Below the pieces are notes generated by a model that worked only from the letters and a program-made list of their open reading frames with translations, was not told the DNA's origin and made no database searches. From Candidatus Bathyarchaeota archaeon (GTDB lineage Archaea; Thermoproteota; CALKCG01; B24; DRYS01), in NCBI GenBank assembly GCA_025058595.1, contig JANXEK010000012.1, forward strand, positions 1 through 38,891: 38,891 nt of DNA, read 5' to 3'. A program made the position numbers and the translations under genes. Positions 8,389 to 16,446 of this stretch are shown here, one piece after another; position 1 is the stretch's first letter, and every line of letters starts with the position of its first letter.

Positions 8389-10467
8389 TTGAGATCCAAC
8401 GATCTAGGATCTGGGAAAAATCTACATCTTCTCGTAGATGAGCTAAGTAAGCTGCTAGATATCGTTAAGGATAGGTATTCTACGGCTGTGGAAGCTTATA
8501 TCAAGGATTTTCCTCTTGTACTCTCCACCTTACTACTAGGTAGAAATGTATCCAACGTATACGATCTCATTACGATTCTGGATAACGCCGTTAAGTTTTT
8601 AGTGGATTCAAAGGCTTCGATCAGAAGTTTAGCGATTCTATCCGTATACGAGTTGAGGGCTCTACTAAACTTCATATTTTCTAGATCTTCTGTGAAACCT
8701 ATGAGTGATAGCGAAGCTAGAACATATGCTTTCAAGCTTATCTCAGGTGTAGCTCCAGGACTACTCGTAGTCGTAGGTGATGATCCGATAGCTTTAGAGA
8801 AGTTTCTATCTAGAGCTCAGAGACTCGGCTTCGTAGTATTCGTGGTATCTAGCCGATTCCGTGAAGTACTTGATAGCGGACTCGTAGTAGATGGGAGGAG
8901 GGGGTTGATACGATACGTATCGGGTGATCCGATAGACGGGCTAGTATACTCCATAGGTTTAGCTGTGAGGCTTCTATCGATCTCGATCGGGCCGCTCACT
9001 CGTGAGAATTTACTTGAATACCTACAGAAGAGGATACGTCTAGGTGTGGTTACGCTATCAACATCGGATAAGTTCGAGGCTATACTGGATGCTATCTCAA
9101 ATCTAGGTGTGTGCACGGTTGTATCGGCTGGTGTAAACTATGATACAGGTGGTGCCATCTACATCGATAAGATCGAAGATATACTACCTGCGATATGCGG
9201 TAGACTCGGTATATCTGTGATCCTAGAAGAGGAGCTTCCGATAGGTTTCAGCAGCATGTATGAGGGGAAGAGCGTAAGGGATAGGGATGTATACGTAGAG
9301 TTCGGTAACGTGAAGCCATACTTCGAGCTTGTAGTATCACGTAGACTTGAAGAGGTTATTGATGGATATATAGAGGTTATAGGAGCTGATATAGATTCTA
9401 TGCGTGAAGGGTCCGTACAACCTCTAGGTCTATTGGTAGAGGTAGCTGGGGTTAGGATGAAAAGTGAATATGAACCTGTTATAGAGAGGAGTATCCATAG
9501 GATAATAAACCACGGCGAGGAGACCTGGCATGTCGGTCAGAGGGATTCCGGGTGGATAAGGATAACCAGGAGAGGCTTCGATAGAGGCTTCAGGCTTAAA
9601 CATCTAGGCTTCATGCTTTATATAGGTTTAAAGAGGCTATACGGCGATATCCTCGATAAGATTCAGGTCAAAATATATACGGATGAAGATCGGGTTAAAG
9701 ATCTTCTCAAGATAGCTAGAGGTATATATGGTGAGAGGGATCGCAGGTTAATAGGGCTACTAGACGAGGATGTCGAGAGATACTATATATGTACTATATG
9801 CCAAAGCTTCCTATCGAGTCATGTATGCGTAATAACACCTGAAAGGCCAGGTCTCTGTGGTACTGTAACCTATATAGATGCAGAGATCGCATACGAGCTT
9901 AGAGGAGAGGCTTCAAGTATCAAGCCTGTGGATAGGGGTAGACCTATAGATGTATCTAGAGGTGAATGGGAGGGGGTGGATAAAACTGTATTCCAGCTTA
10001 CCCATGGAGCCGTCAATAGAGTATCGTTATACAGTCTAGTTTCTAACCCTACTACATCTACGTTTAGCTTTGAATGCGTATCAGTATTCATACCCGAGTG
10101 TAACGGGATAATGGTTGTAGATTATAGCTATAGGGGTGAAACACCTATCGGTCTATCCTTCGTTGGTATCGTAGGTATGATAAGCGGTCTACAGATGCCT
10201 GGATTCTTAGGACATTCACGTAGATGGATCCTAAGCCGTAAATACTTTAGAGCTGAGGATGGGTTGAAGCGTATAGTATGGATGCCTAGATTTCTTAAGG
10301 AGGTTCTAGGTGAAGAGTTTAGGGATAGATGCATCGAGGATGGCGTTCCAGATCTACCTGAGAAGATAGCCGATGAGTATACCGCTAAGACGTTAGATGA
10401 ACTTCTAGAATGGCTCGTTAAGGTTAGGCATCCAGTCTTAGAGCTTCCACCAATACTGACGTTCTAG
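8389..10467 (+). CDS. Acetyl-CoA synthase paralogue, bacterial-type architecture, distal-nickel motif lost
   Basis: 692 residues, aligning end to end with bacterial ACS (AcsB): an N-terminal region (about 1-280) that in AcsB docks CODH and carries the CO tunnel, a middle domain (about 280-450) and the A-cluster domain (about 450-692). Archaeal CdhC normally lacks the N-terminal region. The [4Fe-4S] ligands are intact: C468, C471, C480 and C490, with the 3-9-10 spacing of Moorella C506/C509/C518/C528. The Cys-Gly-Cys that binds the distal nickel and bridges the proximal one is replaced by T558-F559-S560 in NPTTSTFSFEC, while flanking residues (ECNGIM, RIVWMP) are conserved. Classical acetyl-CoA synthesis is therefore unlikely. 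The protein is full length and undamaged, so it appears selected for another role. The start is TTG, the only one before an in-frame stop at 8365. Confidence 0.88.
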   Translation: MRSNDLGSGKNLHLLVDELSKLLDIVKDRYSTAVEAYIKDFPLVLSTLLLGRNVSNVYDLITILDNAVKFLVDSKASIRSLAILSVYELRALLNFIFSRSSVKPMSDSEARTYAFKLISGVAPGLLVVVGDDPIALEKFLSRAQRLGFVVFVVSSRFREVLDSGLVVDGRRGLIRYVSGDPIDGLVYSIGLAVRLLSISIGPLTRENLLEYLQKRIRLGVVTLSTSDKFEAILDAISNLGVCTVVSAGVNYDTGGAIYIDKIEDILPAICGRLGISVILEEELPIGFSSMYEGKSVRDRDVYVEFGNVKPYFELVVSRRLEEVIDGYIEVIGADIDSMREGSVQPLGLLVEVAGVRMKSEYEPVIERSIHRIINHGEETWHVGQRDSGWIRITRRGFDRGFRLKHLGFMLYIGLKRLYGDILDKIQVKIYTDEDRVKDLLKIARGIYGERDRRLIGLLDEDVERYYICTICQSFLSSHVCVITPERPGLCGTVTYIDAEIAYELRGEASSIKPVDRGRPIDVSRGEWEGVDKTVFQLTHGAVNRVSLYSLVSNPTTSTFSFECVSVFIPECNGIMVVDYSYRGETPIGLSFVGIVGMISGLQMPGFLGHSRRWILSRKYFRAEDGLKRIVWMPRFLKEVLGEEFRDRCIEDGVPDLPEKIADEYTAKTLDELLEWLVKVRHPVLELPPILTF

Positions 10468-10477
10468 GTGTAGAGAT

Positions 10478-11329
10478 ATGATCCTTAGGTATAGTGGTTC
10501 ATATACGGTTAAAATCGAAGCTAACAAGTTCTCGTTAGAACTAGTAGGCTGGAATCCTCCGCTACTAGCTCTAACTGCACCTTTGGATATGAATGACACG
10601 TATAGAAAGGTATTCATAGCTAGAGGTTTAGATGTAGATAGAGTGGATGATCTAGCTTTAGATATATCCTATAAATTCGATCCCGATATGCTGTGCATCG
10701 TTCTCCCTAGAGTTGTAGGATCAGATAGCTTAGATCGCTATGTGGATCTATCTCTATCGATCCTAAATAGGGTGGGTAAACCTTTGATGATCCTAGATGC
10801 AGGTTCAGTATCTAATAGATCGATAATCGAAGGTATAGTCGAGAGGGTTGGGGAGTATGAGCTTATGATAGGACCAGCCGATATGGATAATTATAGAACG
10901 TATACAGCTCTAGCGTCTATCTATAAACAGAATCTCTTAGCTAGATCCACTACGGATATAAATCAAGCTAAACAGCTTATACAGCTTATCGCAGAGACAG
11001 GAATCCCGATTGAACGTATAGCTCTCGATATAGCGTCGACAGGGTTAGGCTTAGGACTCGAGGATACTTATAATTTGGTTGAGCAAGCTAAACTATTATA
11101 CGGTAAGGGGGATCACCTACTCTCCGTACCTATAGCTGCTTTCACATGGGATGCCTGGGATTCGCCTGAGGTATACTTAGATGGCTTATCTATCTCTAAG
11201 GGTGCGGTTTGGGAGATGATAACAGCTTCAGCTTATATCCTATCTTCAGCCGATATCATAATACTCCTAGATCCAGAAGCCTTTCTGTACGCTAGGAGAC
11301 TTATAGGTATGTTATCCAGTGCGGTGTAG
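10478..11329 (+). CDS. Divergent CdhD-like corrinoid Fe-S protein small subunit
   Basis: 283 residues, homologous to the TIM-barrel delta subunit (CdhD/AcsD) of the corrinoid iron-sulfur protein, which with CdhE carries the methyl group to ACS. Shared landmarks with the canonical CdhD downstream are the DIN segment (STTDINQAKQL), GLGLGLEDTYNLVEQ matching the GYGIEYAFSVMER region, and the WEMITASAYILSSADI terminal helix. It is about 116 residues shorter than the canonical copy; the N-terminal part with the GATRSEGGSRG loop is missing or reduced. It starts 10 nt after the ACS-like gene with AGGTG before the ATG and is followed after 3 nt by the CdhE-like gene. Identity to the canonical copy looks low, so function is inferred only as a partner in the same complex. 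Confidence 0.8.
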   Translation: MILRYSGSYTVKIEANKFSLELVGWNPPLLALTAPLDMNDTYRKVFIARGLDVDRVDDLALDISYKFDPDMLCIVLPRVVGSDSLDRYVDLSLSILNRVGKPLMILDAGSVSNRSIIEGIVERVGEYELMIGPADMDNYRTYTALASIYKQNLLARSTTDINQAKQLIQLIAETGIPIERIALDIASTGLGLGLEDTYNLVEQAKLLYGKGDHLLSVPIAAFTWDAWDSPEVYLDGLSISKGAVWEMITASAYILSSADIIILLDPEAFLYARRLIGMLSSAV

Positions 11330-11332
11330 TCT

Positions 11333-12682
11333 ATGTTTAGGAAGGTTCAACCTATGCAGATATATATGCTTCTACCTAGACGGAATTGCGGTGGATGCGG
11401 TGTAACTACATGCTTAGCTTTCGCAGCTAAGCTCGCTAGCGGTGAGGCGACACCAGATCTATGTCCATTCCTCACACCCCAAGCTAAAGCTAAGATCTCC
11501 ATGCTAACTATGCCTCCTGTGAAGCTTGTATCCATAGCTTCATCTACGGCTTCGATAGAGGTTGGGGGGGAGGAGGGATTATTCAGACACGATGGAGGGT
11601 TTAGGAGGGAGGCTAGGTTAGCGTACCCTGTAGATCTATCATCAGATGTAGATGAAACTATGGGTATCGTCTCATCTATAGATTCGATCATAGTAGAGCG
11701 TATGGATTCGAAGTTATCCGTAGACTTCTACCTCGTAGATATGAGGGGTATGGATTTAGACTTGGTAGAGGATAGGTTAAAGATCCTCCGCACATATACG
11801 TGTAAACCTCTAATATTGAGGGCTGATAGCCTAGACGCATACTTCTCAGCTTTAAGAATCTTAAAGGATGAGAAGCCTGCTATCGTAGTAGATTCTTCGA
11901 TGATAGCTTCAGAGAAGCTTACAGGTATACAATCTTTGGAAGAATATCCTATCGTAGTCTTGGTAGAGGATATCACTATACTAGATGAGGCAAAAGCTAA
12001 GATGGAAGTTATAGGCATAGATAGGATCATCCTAGGTGTACGCTGCCATGATATCGGTAAGCTTTTAAGGTATACTTCGGTTATGAGGATGAAAGCTTTA
12101 GAGGGTGATAAAAGGTTTGGATATCCTATACTAGTCGATCTAGGTGGGGTTATAGATCACTATGAAGGTTTAGCTACCGTGACAGTATCGCTTCTCAGGT
12201 ATTCATCGATAGTCGTCCTACCTAGATTTATGCGTAGAGAGTGTATCGAAGGCCTACTGGTCTTTAAACAGTCTATATATACGGATCCCAAGAAGCCTAG
12301 GATAGTAGATCCGGGGATGTATAGCGTCGGATCGGTTTCACGATCTTCGCCTATAGTTGTAACGTCTAACTATGCTCTAACTTTCGATATAGTTAGAAGG
12401 GTGATCAAATCGTCAGGTGTAGGATGCTGGATTCTCGCAATCGATACCGGCGGGTTATCTGTAGCTTCAGCTATAGGTGGTGGTAGGTTTACGGCTAGAC
12501 AGGTGGTCGAAGCTATCCAAGCTTATAGGGATAGAGTCGATCTAGATAGAGTGCCTATAATTATCCCAGGTTTAGCTTCGAATATAAAGCCTGAGATAGA
12601 AGCTTTAGGGTTCAACGTTTTCATCGGACCTATTAAGGCTAGGGATCTTCCGATGCTCATCAGATCCCTAGAGTATAGATAA
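11333..12682 (+). CDS. Divergent CdhE-like corrinoid Fe-S protein large subunit
   Basis: 449 residues, homologous to the gamma subunit (CdhE/AcsC). The N-terminal [4Fe-4S] motif is intact with C19, C22, C27 and C44, identical in position to the canonical CdhE of this window; in the family this cluster reduces the corrinoid. A central TIM barrel follows, and the C-terminal corrinoid-binding region keeps TSNYALTFDIV, AIDTGGLSVASAI and VPIIIPGLASN, matching the canonical copy. Methyl-corrinoid chemistry therefore looks possible. The gene ends in a 15-nt tail-to-tail overlap with cooC. It is the last gene of the three-gene paralogue operon. Confidence 0.85.
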   Translation: MFRKVQPMQIYMLLPRRNCGGCGVTTCLAFAAKLASGEATPDLCPFLTPQAKAKISMLTMPPVKLVSIASSTASIEVGGEEGLFRHDGGFRREARLAYPVDLSSDVDETMGIVSSIDSIIVERMDSKLSVDFYLVDMRGMDLDLVEDRLKILRTYTCKPLILRADSLDAYFSALRILKDEKPAIVVDSSMIASEKLTGIQSLEEYPIVVLVEDITILDEAKAKMEVIGIDRIILGVRCHDIGKLLRYTSVMRMKALEGDKRFGYPILVDLGGVIDHYEGLATVTVSLLRYSSIVVLPRFMRRECIEGLLVFKQSIYTDPKKPRIVDPGMYSVGSVSRSSPIVVTSNYALTFDIVRRVIKSSGVGCWILAIDTGGLSVASAIGGGRFTARQVVEAIQAYRDRVDLDRVPIIIPGLASNIKPEIEALGFNVFIGPIKARDLPMLIRSLEYR

Positions 12683-13441
12683 CTTTTTAGCTATAGATTT
12701 AACCGCTAGAAGGGATGGGCTATCGTCTGGCAGCCTAAGTATAGATATACCCTTCATATTGTATAGCGATACATTCTCATCGTAGGGTATGTATCCTCCA
12801 TACTCTAAGCCTATGCTGTTCGCATACTCTCTGAGTATATACTCATCCTTCTCATCGAATAAATTCCCTATGAGCACCATACGTTTAACTTCTACGTGAA
12901 CTTCTTCCGCTACCTCTTTTATCCTAGAGACAGTTTTAAACCCCATACGCGATCTATCTGTAATTACGAACATTACATCTACATCGCTATCAACCCTCCT
13001 ACTTATATGCTCTAAACCTGCCTCCATATCCATTATGGTCACATCGTAGTTTTGTATGAGGTTGGTTAGTATCAACGTAAGCATATAGTTGACGCTACAG
13101 TAACATCCTTCACCTTCACCTCTACCCATAGCTATCAGATCGAATCTAGGATTCTCAACTAGTATCTCGTATATCCATCCTTCGAGCATATCCCTCTTAC
13201 TAGCGTCGTAGCTTATCCTACCCATCTGTATATCGTCTTTGAGTTTAGCAGCTATATCCGCTACAGTACCTTTAACCTCAACCCCCAATGCTTCGGGTAG
13301 ATTGGTAGCTGGATCTCCATCGACCATGAGTATAGTCTTATCGGTTTCATCTAGATACGTTCTGAGAAGCAGTACTGATAGGAGTGTTTTACCTACGCCA
13401 CCCTTACCTGATACAGATATAACGAATCCTCTACGCTTCAC
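12668..13441 (-). CDS. cooC: CooC-type nickel-insertion ATPase for CODH/ACS
   Basis: 257 residues, a SIMIBI-class P-loop ATPase with a deviant Walker A motif SGKGGVGKT (residues 11-19) and the CooC metal-binding CxC motif GCYCSVN (C113, C115). CooC dimers bind nickel and deliver it to the C-cluster of CO dehydrogenase, and related proteins mature the ACS A-cluster. It is divergent from cdhA across 83 bp and lies between the paralogue operon and the canonical operon, so it could serve either. A 12-bp palindrome at 13461-13472 lies where its TATA box should be, about 25 bp before the ATG. Confidence 0.9.
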   Translation of the reverse strand: MKRRGFVISVSGKGGVGKTLLSVLLLRTYLDETDKTILMVDGDPATNLPEALGVEVKGTVADIAAKLKDDIQMGRISYDASKRDMLEGWIYEILVENPRFDLIAMGRGEGEGCYCSVNYMLTLILTNLIQNYDVTIMDMEAGLEHISRRVDSDVDVMFVITDRSRMGFKTVSRIKEVAEEVHVEVKRMVLIGNLFDEKDEYILREYANSIGLEYGGYIPYDENVSLYNMKGISILRLPDDSPSLLAVKSIAKKLSIL

Positions 13442-13460
13442 ATCTACATCCTCCGAATCC

Positions 13461-13472
13461 TATCATATGATA
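13461..13472. promoter_or_regulatory. Perfect 12-bp palindrome in the cooC-cdhA divergent spacer
   Basis: TATCATATGATA is its own reverse complement. It lies 25 bp before the cooC ATG and 53 bp before the cdhA ATG, so it may include the cooC TATA element and could serve as an operator for both genes. A second symmetrical motif TTACGTAA lies at 13498-13505, about 20 bp before cdhA. The regulatory role is inferred. Confidence 0.35.
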
Positions 13473-13524
13473 TCGACGGTGAGCTACACTATTAACATTA
13501 CGTAACGAACCCTTAACTCATACG

Positions 13525-15888
13525 ATGGCATCGCTATCCAGATGGAAAGTTATGTCTAAGAGGGATTTCAACCTTAGAGTTAAGAAGCTTGTATCGGATA
13601 TAGTTCAAGCTGAAGAGCTTGAGATATCTTTCGGAAGAATACTCGAAGAGTGGGAGGAGCCTCTCGGACCTACACCTTTCCCCTCGATAATCGATCTTAG
13701 ACGCTGGGATCAGATACTCTTAGAGAGGTATAAGCCCTTCTACATGCCTTTCTGCGATCTATGCTGCCTCTGTACGATGGGTAAATGCGATCTAACAGCA
13801 GGTAAGAGGGGTGCATGCGGTATAGATATGTCTGCGCAACAATCTCGTATAGTCCTCCTAGCAGCTTGTATAGGTGCTGCAACCCATACAAGCCATGCTA
13901 GACATCTACTCGAGTATCTTATATCTAGGTACGGTAGGAATCATCCTATAGATTTAGGCGGCAATATATACTTAGAGGCGCCTATAATCAGGCTTGTATG
14001 CGGTATAAAGCCTAGAACCATAGGAGATCTTGAGGATGCTTTAAGCTATGTAGAGGAGCAGATAATCTCCCTACTAGCGGCTACCCATACCGGTCAGGAG
14101 GATAGCTGGATCGATTTCGAATCTAAGGTATTCCACACCGGTATGCTGGATCATGTAGCTTTAGAGATAGCCGATATAGCTCAGATAGTAGCTCTAGGGT
14201 ATCCTAAGGGTGATCCTGAAGCCCCCCTCACAGAGATAGGCTTAGCAGCTATAGATCAGAATAAACCTGTTATACTCGTAGTAGGTCATAACGTACCATC
14301 GGCCGCTTCGATAGTAGACTATCTAGTCAAAAGTAAGATGTATGGATCAGTAGAGGTTGCAGGTATATGCTGTACGGCACATGATGTAGCTAGGTACAGC
14401 CCTACGGCTAAGATCGTAGGCCCCCTTTCATGGCAGCTTAGATTCGTTAGAAGCGGTCTACCAGATGTAGTGGTCGCCGATGAGCAGTGTATAAGAGCCG
14501 ATATACTACTGGAAGCTGCTAGGGTGAAAGCACCTGTCATCGCAACTTCCGTAGAGAAATGTATGGGTTTACCAGATGCTACGGGTGAACCTATAGACTC
14601 CATAGTCGAGAAGCTTGTGAGCGGATCTATGCAAGGCGTCGTATTCCTAGATCCTGAAAGGGTAGGGGAGCTAGCCGTTAAAACCGCACTGAAAGTATTC
14701 CCGCATAGGCAGAAGGTTAGATCTCTACCATCGGATGAAGAGTTAAAGGTTCTAGCTTCTAGATGCAGGGGCTGTAGATTCTGTGAGAGAGCATGTCCTA
14801 ACAATCTACCTATAGCCGAAGCTATGAGTACAGCTTCTAAAGGCGATTTCAACGCTCTCGCATACCTATACGAGGTGTGTATAGGGTGTGGTAAATGCGA
14901 GGGGGCCTGTCCTCGGAATATACCTGTACATAGCGTTATAGTCCAGGGTGCTAGGAAAATCTGGAGGAATGAGAGGTTTAAGATTAGAGTCGGTAGAGGA
15001 CCTATACAGGATGTAGAGATAAGGAATGTCGGTAGACCTATAGTCTTCGGTGAAATACCTGGGGTTATAGCTTTCGTAGGATGTTCGAACTACTATAACG
15101 GTGGACGTGAGATCGTAGAGATGGCTGAGGAATTTTTGAAGAGGAATTATATAGTTGTAACTTCCGGGTGCGCGGCTATGACGTTAGCTATGGCTAAAGA
15201 TGAGGAAGGTAGATCGCTGTATGAGAAGTATAGCGGAGCTTTCGATGCAGGTGGATTAGTGAACGTAGGTTCATGCGTATCTAATAGCCATATAGCCGGA
15301 GCGGCTATAAAGATCGCAGCTATCTTCGCTAAGAGGAATCTTAGAGCTAACTATGAAGAGATAGCCGACTATATACTGAATAGGGTTGGAGCCGTAGGTG
15401 TAGCTTGGGGTGCTATGAGTCAGAAGGCTGCAGCTATAGCTGCGGGATTCTGGCGTTTAGGTGTACCTGTAATAGTAGGTCCTCATGGAGCTAAATATAG
15501 ACGTTTTCTCTTAGGTCGTAAAGAGGATGAAAGCTCATGGTATACCTATGATGCTAGGACCGGGGATAGAGTGTATGCTGGCCCAGCTCCGGAGCATCTA
15601 TTCGTAGCTGCTGAAGGTAAAGAGGAAGCTATAGTTATGATAGCTAAGCTATGTATGAGACCGAACGATACGAGTAAGGGTAGAGCTATAAAGCTTTCAC
15701 ACTACATAGATCTGAGTAAAAAGTTCTTCGGAAGTCTACCAGATGATCTACACCTATACGTTAGGAGGGAAGCTGATATACCCCTAACATTGAAATCTGA
15801 GGTTATAAAGTTCCTCAAGGAGAAGGGTTGGAGTGAGAAGCCTATACCCGATCCAACCCTTCTACCTAGACTCGTGAGGAAAAGGTGA
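13525..15888 (+). CDS. cdhA: CO dehydrogenase/acetyl-CoA synthase alpha subunit
   Basis: 787 residues, the nickel CO dehydrogenase of the archaeal CODH/ACS complex, interconverting CO2 and CO. Visible parts: an N-terminal cysteine group for the B and D clusters (C77, C80, C81, C83, C88, C98); two ferredoxin motifs, CRGCRFCERACP (from 414) and CIGCGKCEGACP (from 452), found in the archaeal alpha subunit and absent from bacterial CooS/AcsA; and C-cluster ligands H255 (GHNVPSA), C283 (GICCTAHD), C322 (DEQCIRAD), C520 (VGCSNYY), C549 (TSGCAAM) and C584 (GSCVSNSH). All key residues are present, so the enzyme should be active. First gene of cdhABCDE, 6 nt before cdhB. Confidence 0.96.
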   Translation: MASLSRWKVMSKRDFNLRVKKLVSDIVQAEELEISFGRILEEWEEPLGPTPFPSIIDLRRWDQILLERYKPFYMPFCDLCCLCTMGKCDLTAGKRGACGIDMSAQQSRIVLLAACIGAATHTSHARHLLEYLISRYGRNHPIDLGGNIYLEAPIIRLVCGIKPRTIGDLEDALSYVEEQIISLLAATHTGQEDSWIDFESKVFHTGMLDHVALEIADIAQIVALGYPKGDPEAPLTEIGLAAIDQNKPVILVVGHNVPSAASIVDYLVKSKMYGSVEVAGICCTAHDVARYSPTAKIVGPLSWQLRFVRSGLPDVVVADEQCIRADILLEAARVKAPVIATSVEKCMGLPDATGEPIDSIVEKLVSGSMQGVVFLDPERVGELAVKTALKVFPHRQKVRSLPSDEELKVLASRCRGCRFCERACPNNLPIAEAMSTASKGDFNALAYLYEVCIGCGKCEGACPRNIPVHSVIVQGARKIWRNERFKIRVGRGPIQDVEIRNVGRPIVFGEIPGVIAFVGCSNYYNGGREIVEMAEEFLKRNYIVVTSGCAAMTLAMAKDEEGRSLYEKYSGAFDAGGLVNVGSCVSNSHIAGAAIKIAAIFAKRNLRANYEEIADYILNRVGAVGVAWGAMSQKAAAIAAGFWRLGVPVIVGPHGAKYRRFLLGRKEDESSWYTYDARTGDRVYAGPAPEHLFVAAEGKEEAIVMIAKLCMRPNDTSKGRAIKLSHYIDLSKKFFGSLPDDLHLYVRREADIPLTLKSEVIKFLKEKGWSEKPIPDPTLLPRLVRKR

Positions 15889-15894
15889 TATCGA

Positions 15895-16443
15895 TTGTCT
15901 ATGTATAGGTTTCCCGAGCCTTGGGCTACGGCTGAGATACCTGGACCTAAGAAAGCCGCTATTCTATCTAGACCTGAATCTCTAGTAGCTATAATAAAGA
16001 GGTCTAATCGTAGACTTCTCGCCGTGGGATCTAAAGCTCTAGATAAAGTGGAGGGTATCGATATCGTTGAGCTTATCCGTCTCCTCTCCTCTACTAAGTT
16101 GTTCACTATCGTAGCTTCTAGGAATATAGCTTATAAGCTTGAAGGTAAAGGTATACCTATCGCCGCATCTATATCCGTATACGAGCTTGGAGATAGGTTG
16201 AGAGATGGCAATTGGACAGGTTTCGATGGAGGTGGGAAGTATGGTCTGACGGCTTTCATAGGTTTCCCATACATAACCCTATGGCTCGTGCTATCTGGGC
16301 TTAAACACTTCGCTCCAAGCTTATCTACGGTTAGTTTGGATCCGTACTATCAGCCTCATGCATCCTGGTCTCTACCTAATGTTAGAGGTGGAGAATGGTA
16401 TTCATTTATTAAGAGGGTAGTAGATAGTCTTGAGGTGATGTAG
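15895..16443 (+). CDS. cdhB: CO dehydrogenase/acetyl-CoA synthase epsilon subunit
   Basis: 182 residues, the small epsilon subunit that binds the alpha subunit and is found only in the archaeal-type complex. It resembles nucleotide-binding DHS-like Rossmann domains: the family segment EPWATAEIPGPKKA opens the protein, and GFPYITLWLVLSGLKHFAP near residue 121 and SLDPYYQPHASWSLPN near 149 are typical. The start is TTG at 15895, 6 nt after the cdhA stop. Its presence next to cdhA, and absence from the paralogue operon, marks this operon as the complete system. Confidence 0.92.
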   Translation: MSMYRFPEPWATAEIPGPKKAAILSRPESLVAIIKRSNRRLLAVGSKALDKVEGIDIVELIRLLSSTKLFTIVASRNIAYKLEGKGIPIAASISVYELGDRLRDGNWTGFDGGGKYGLTAFIGFPYITLWLVLSGLKHFAPSLSTVSLDPYYQPHASWSLPNVRGGEWYSFIKRVVDSLEVM

Positions 16444-16446
16444 TCT

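Noticed and set aside
8389-8700. The N-terminal part of the ACS-like gene as a separate gene fused by error, or a CdhB-like domain.
   Set aside because: It is continuous in frame and aligns with the N-terminal domain of bacterial AcsB rather than with CdhB, so it is a normal domain of the long ACS form.
14319-14852. A 177-codon minus-strand frame inside cdhA.
   Set aside because: It is antisense to a clear CdhA gene with all catalytic residues, has no recognisable motif, is Ser/Thr-rich as expected from antisense codons, and is not in an operon.
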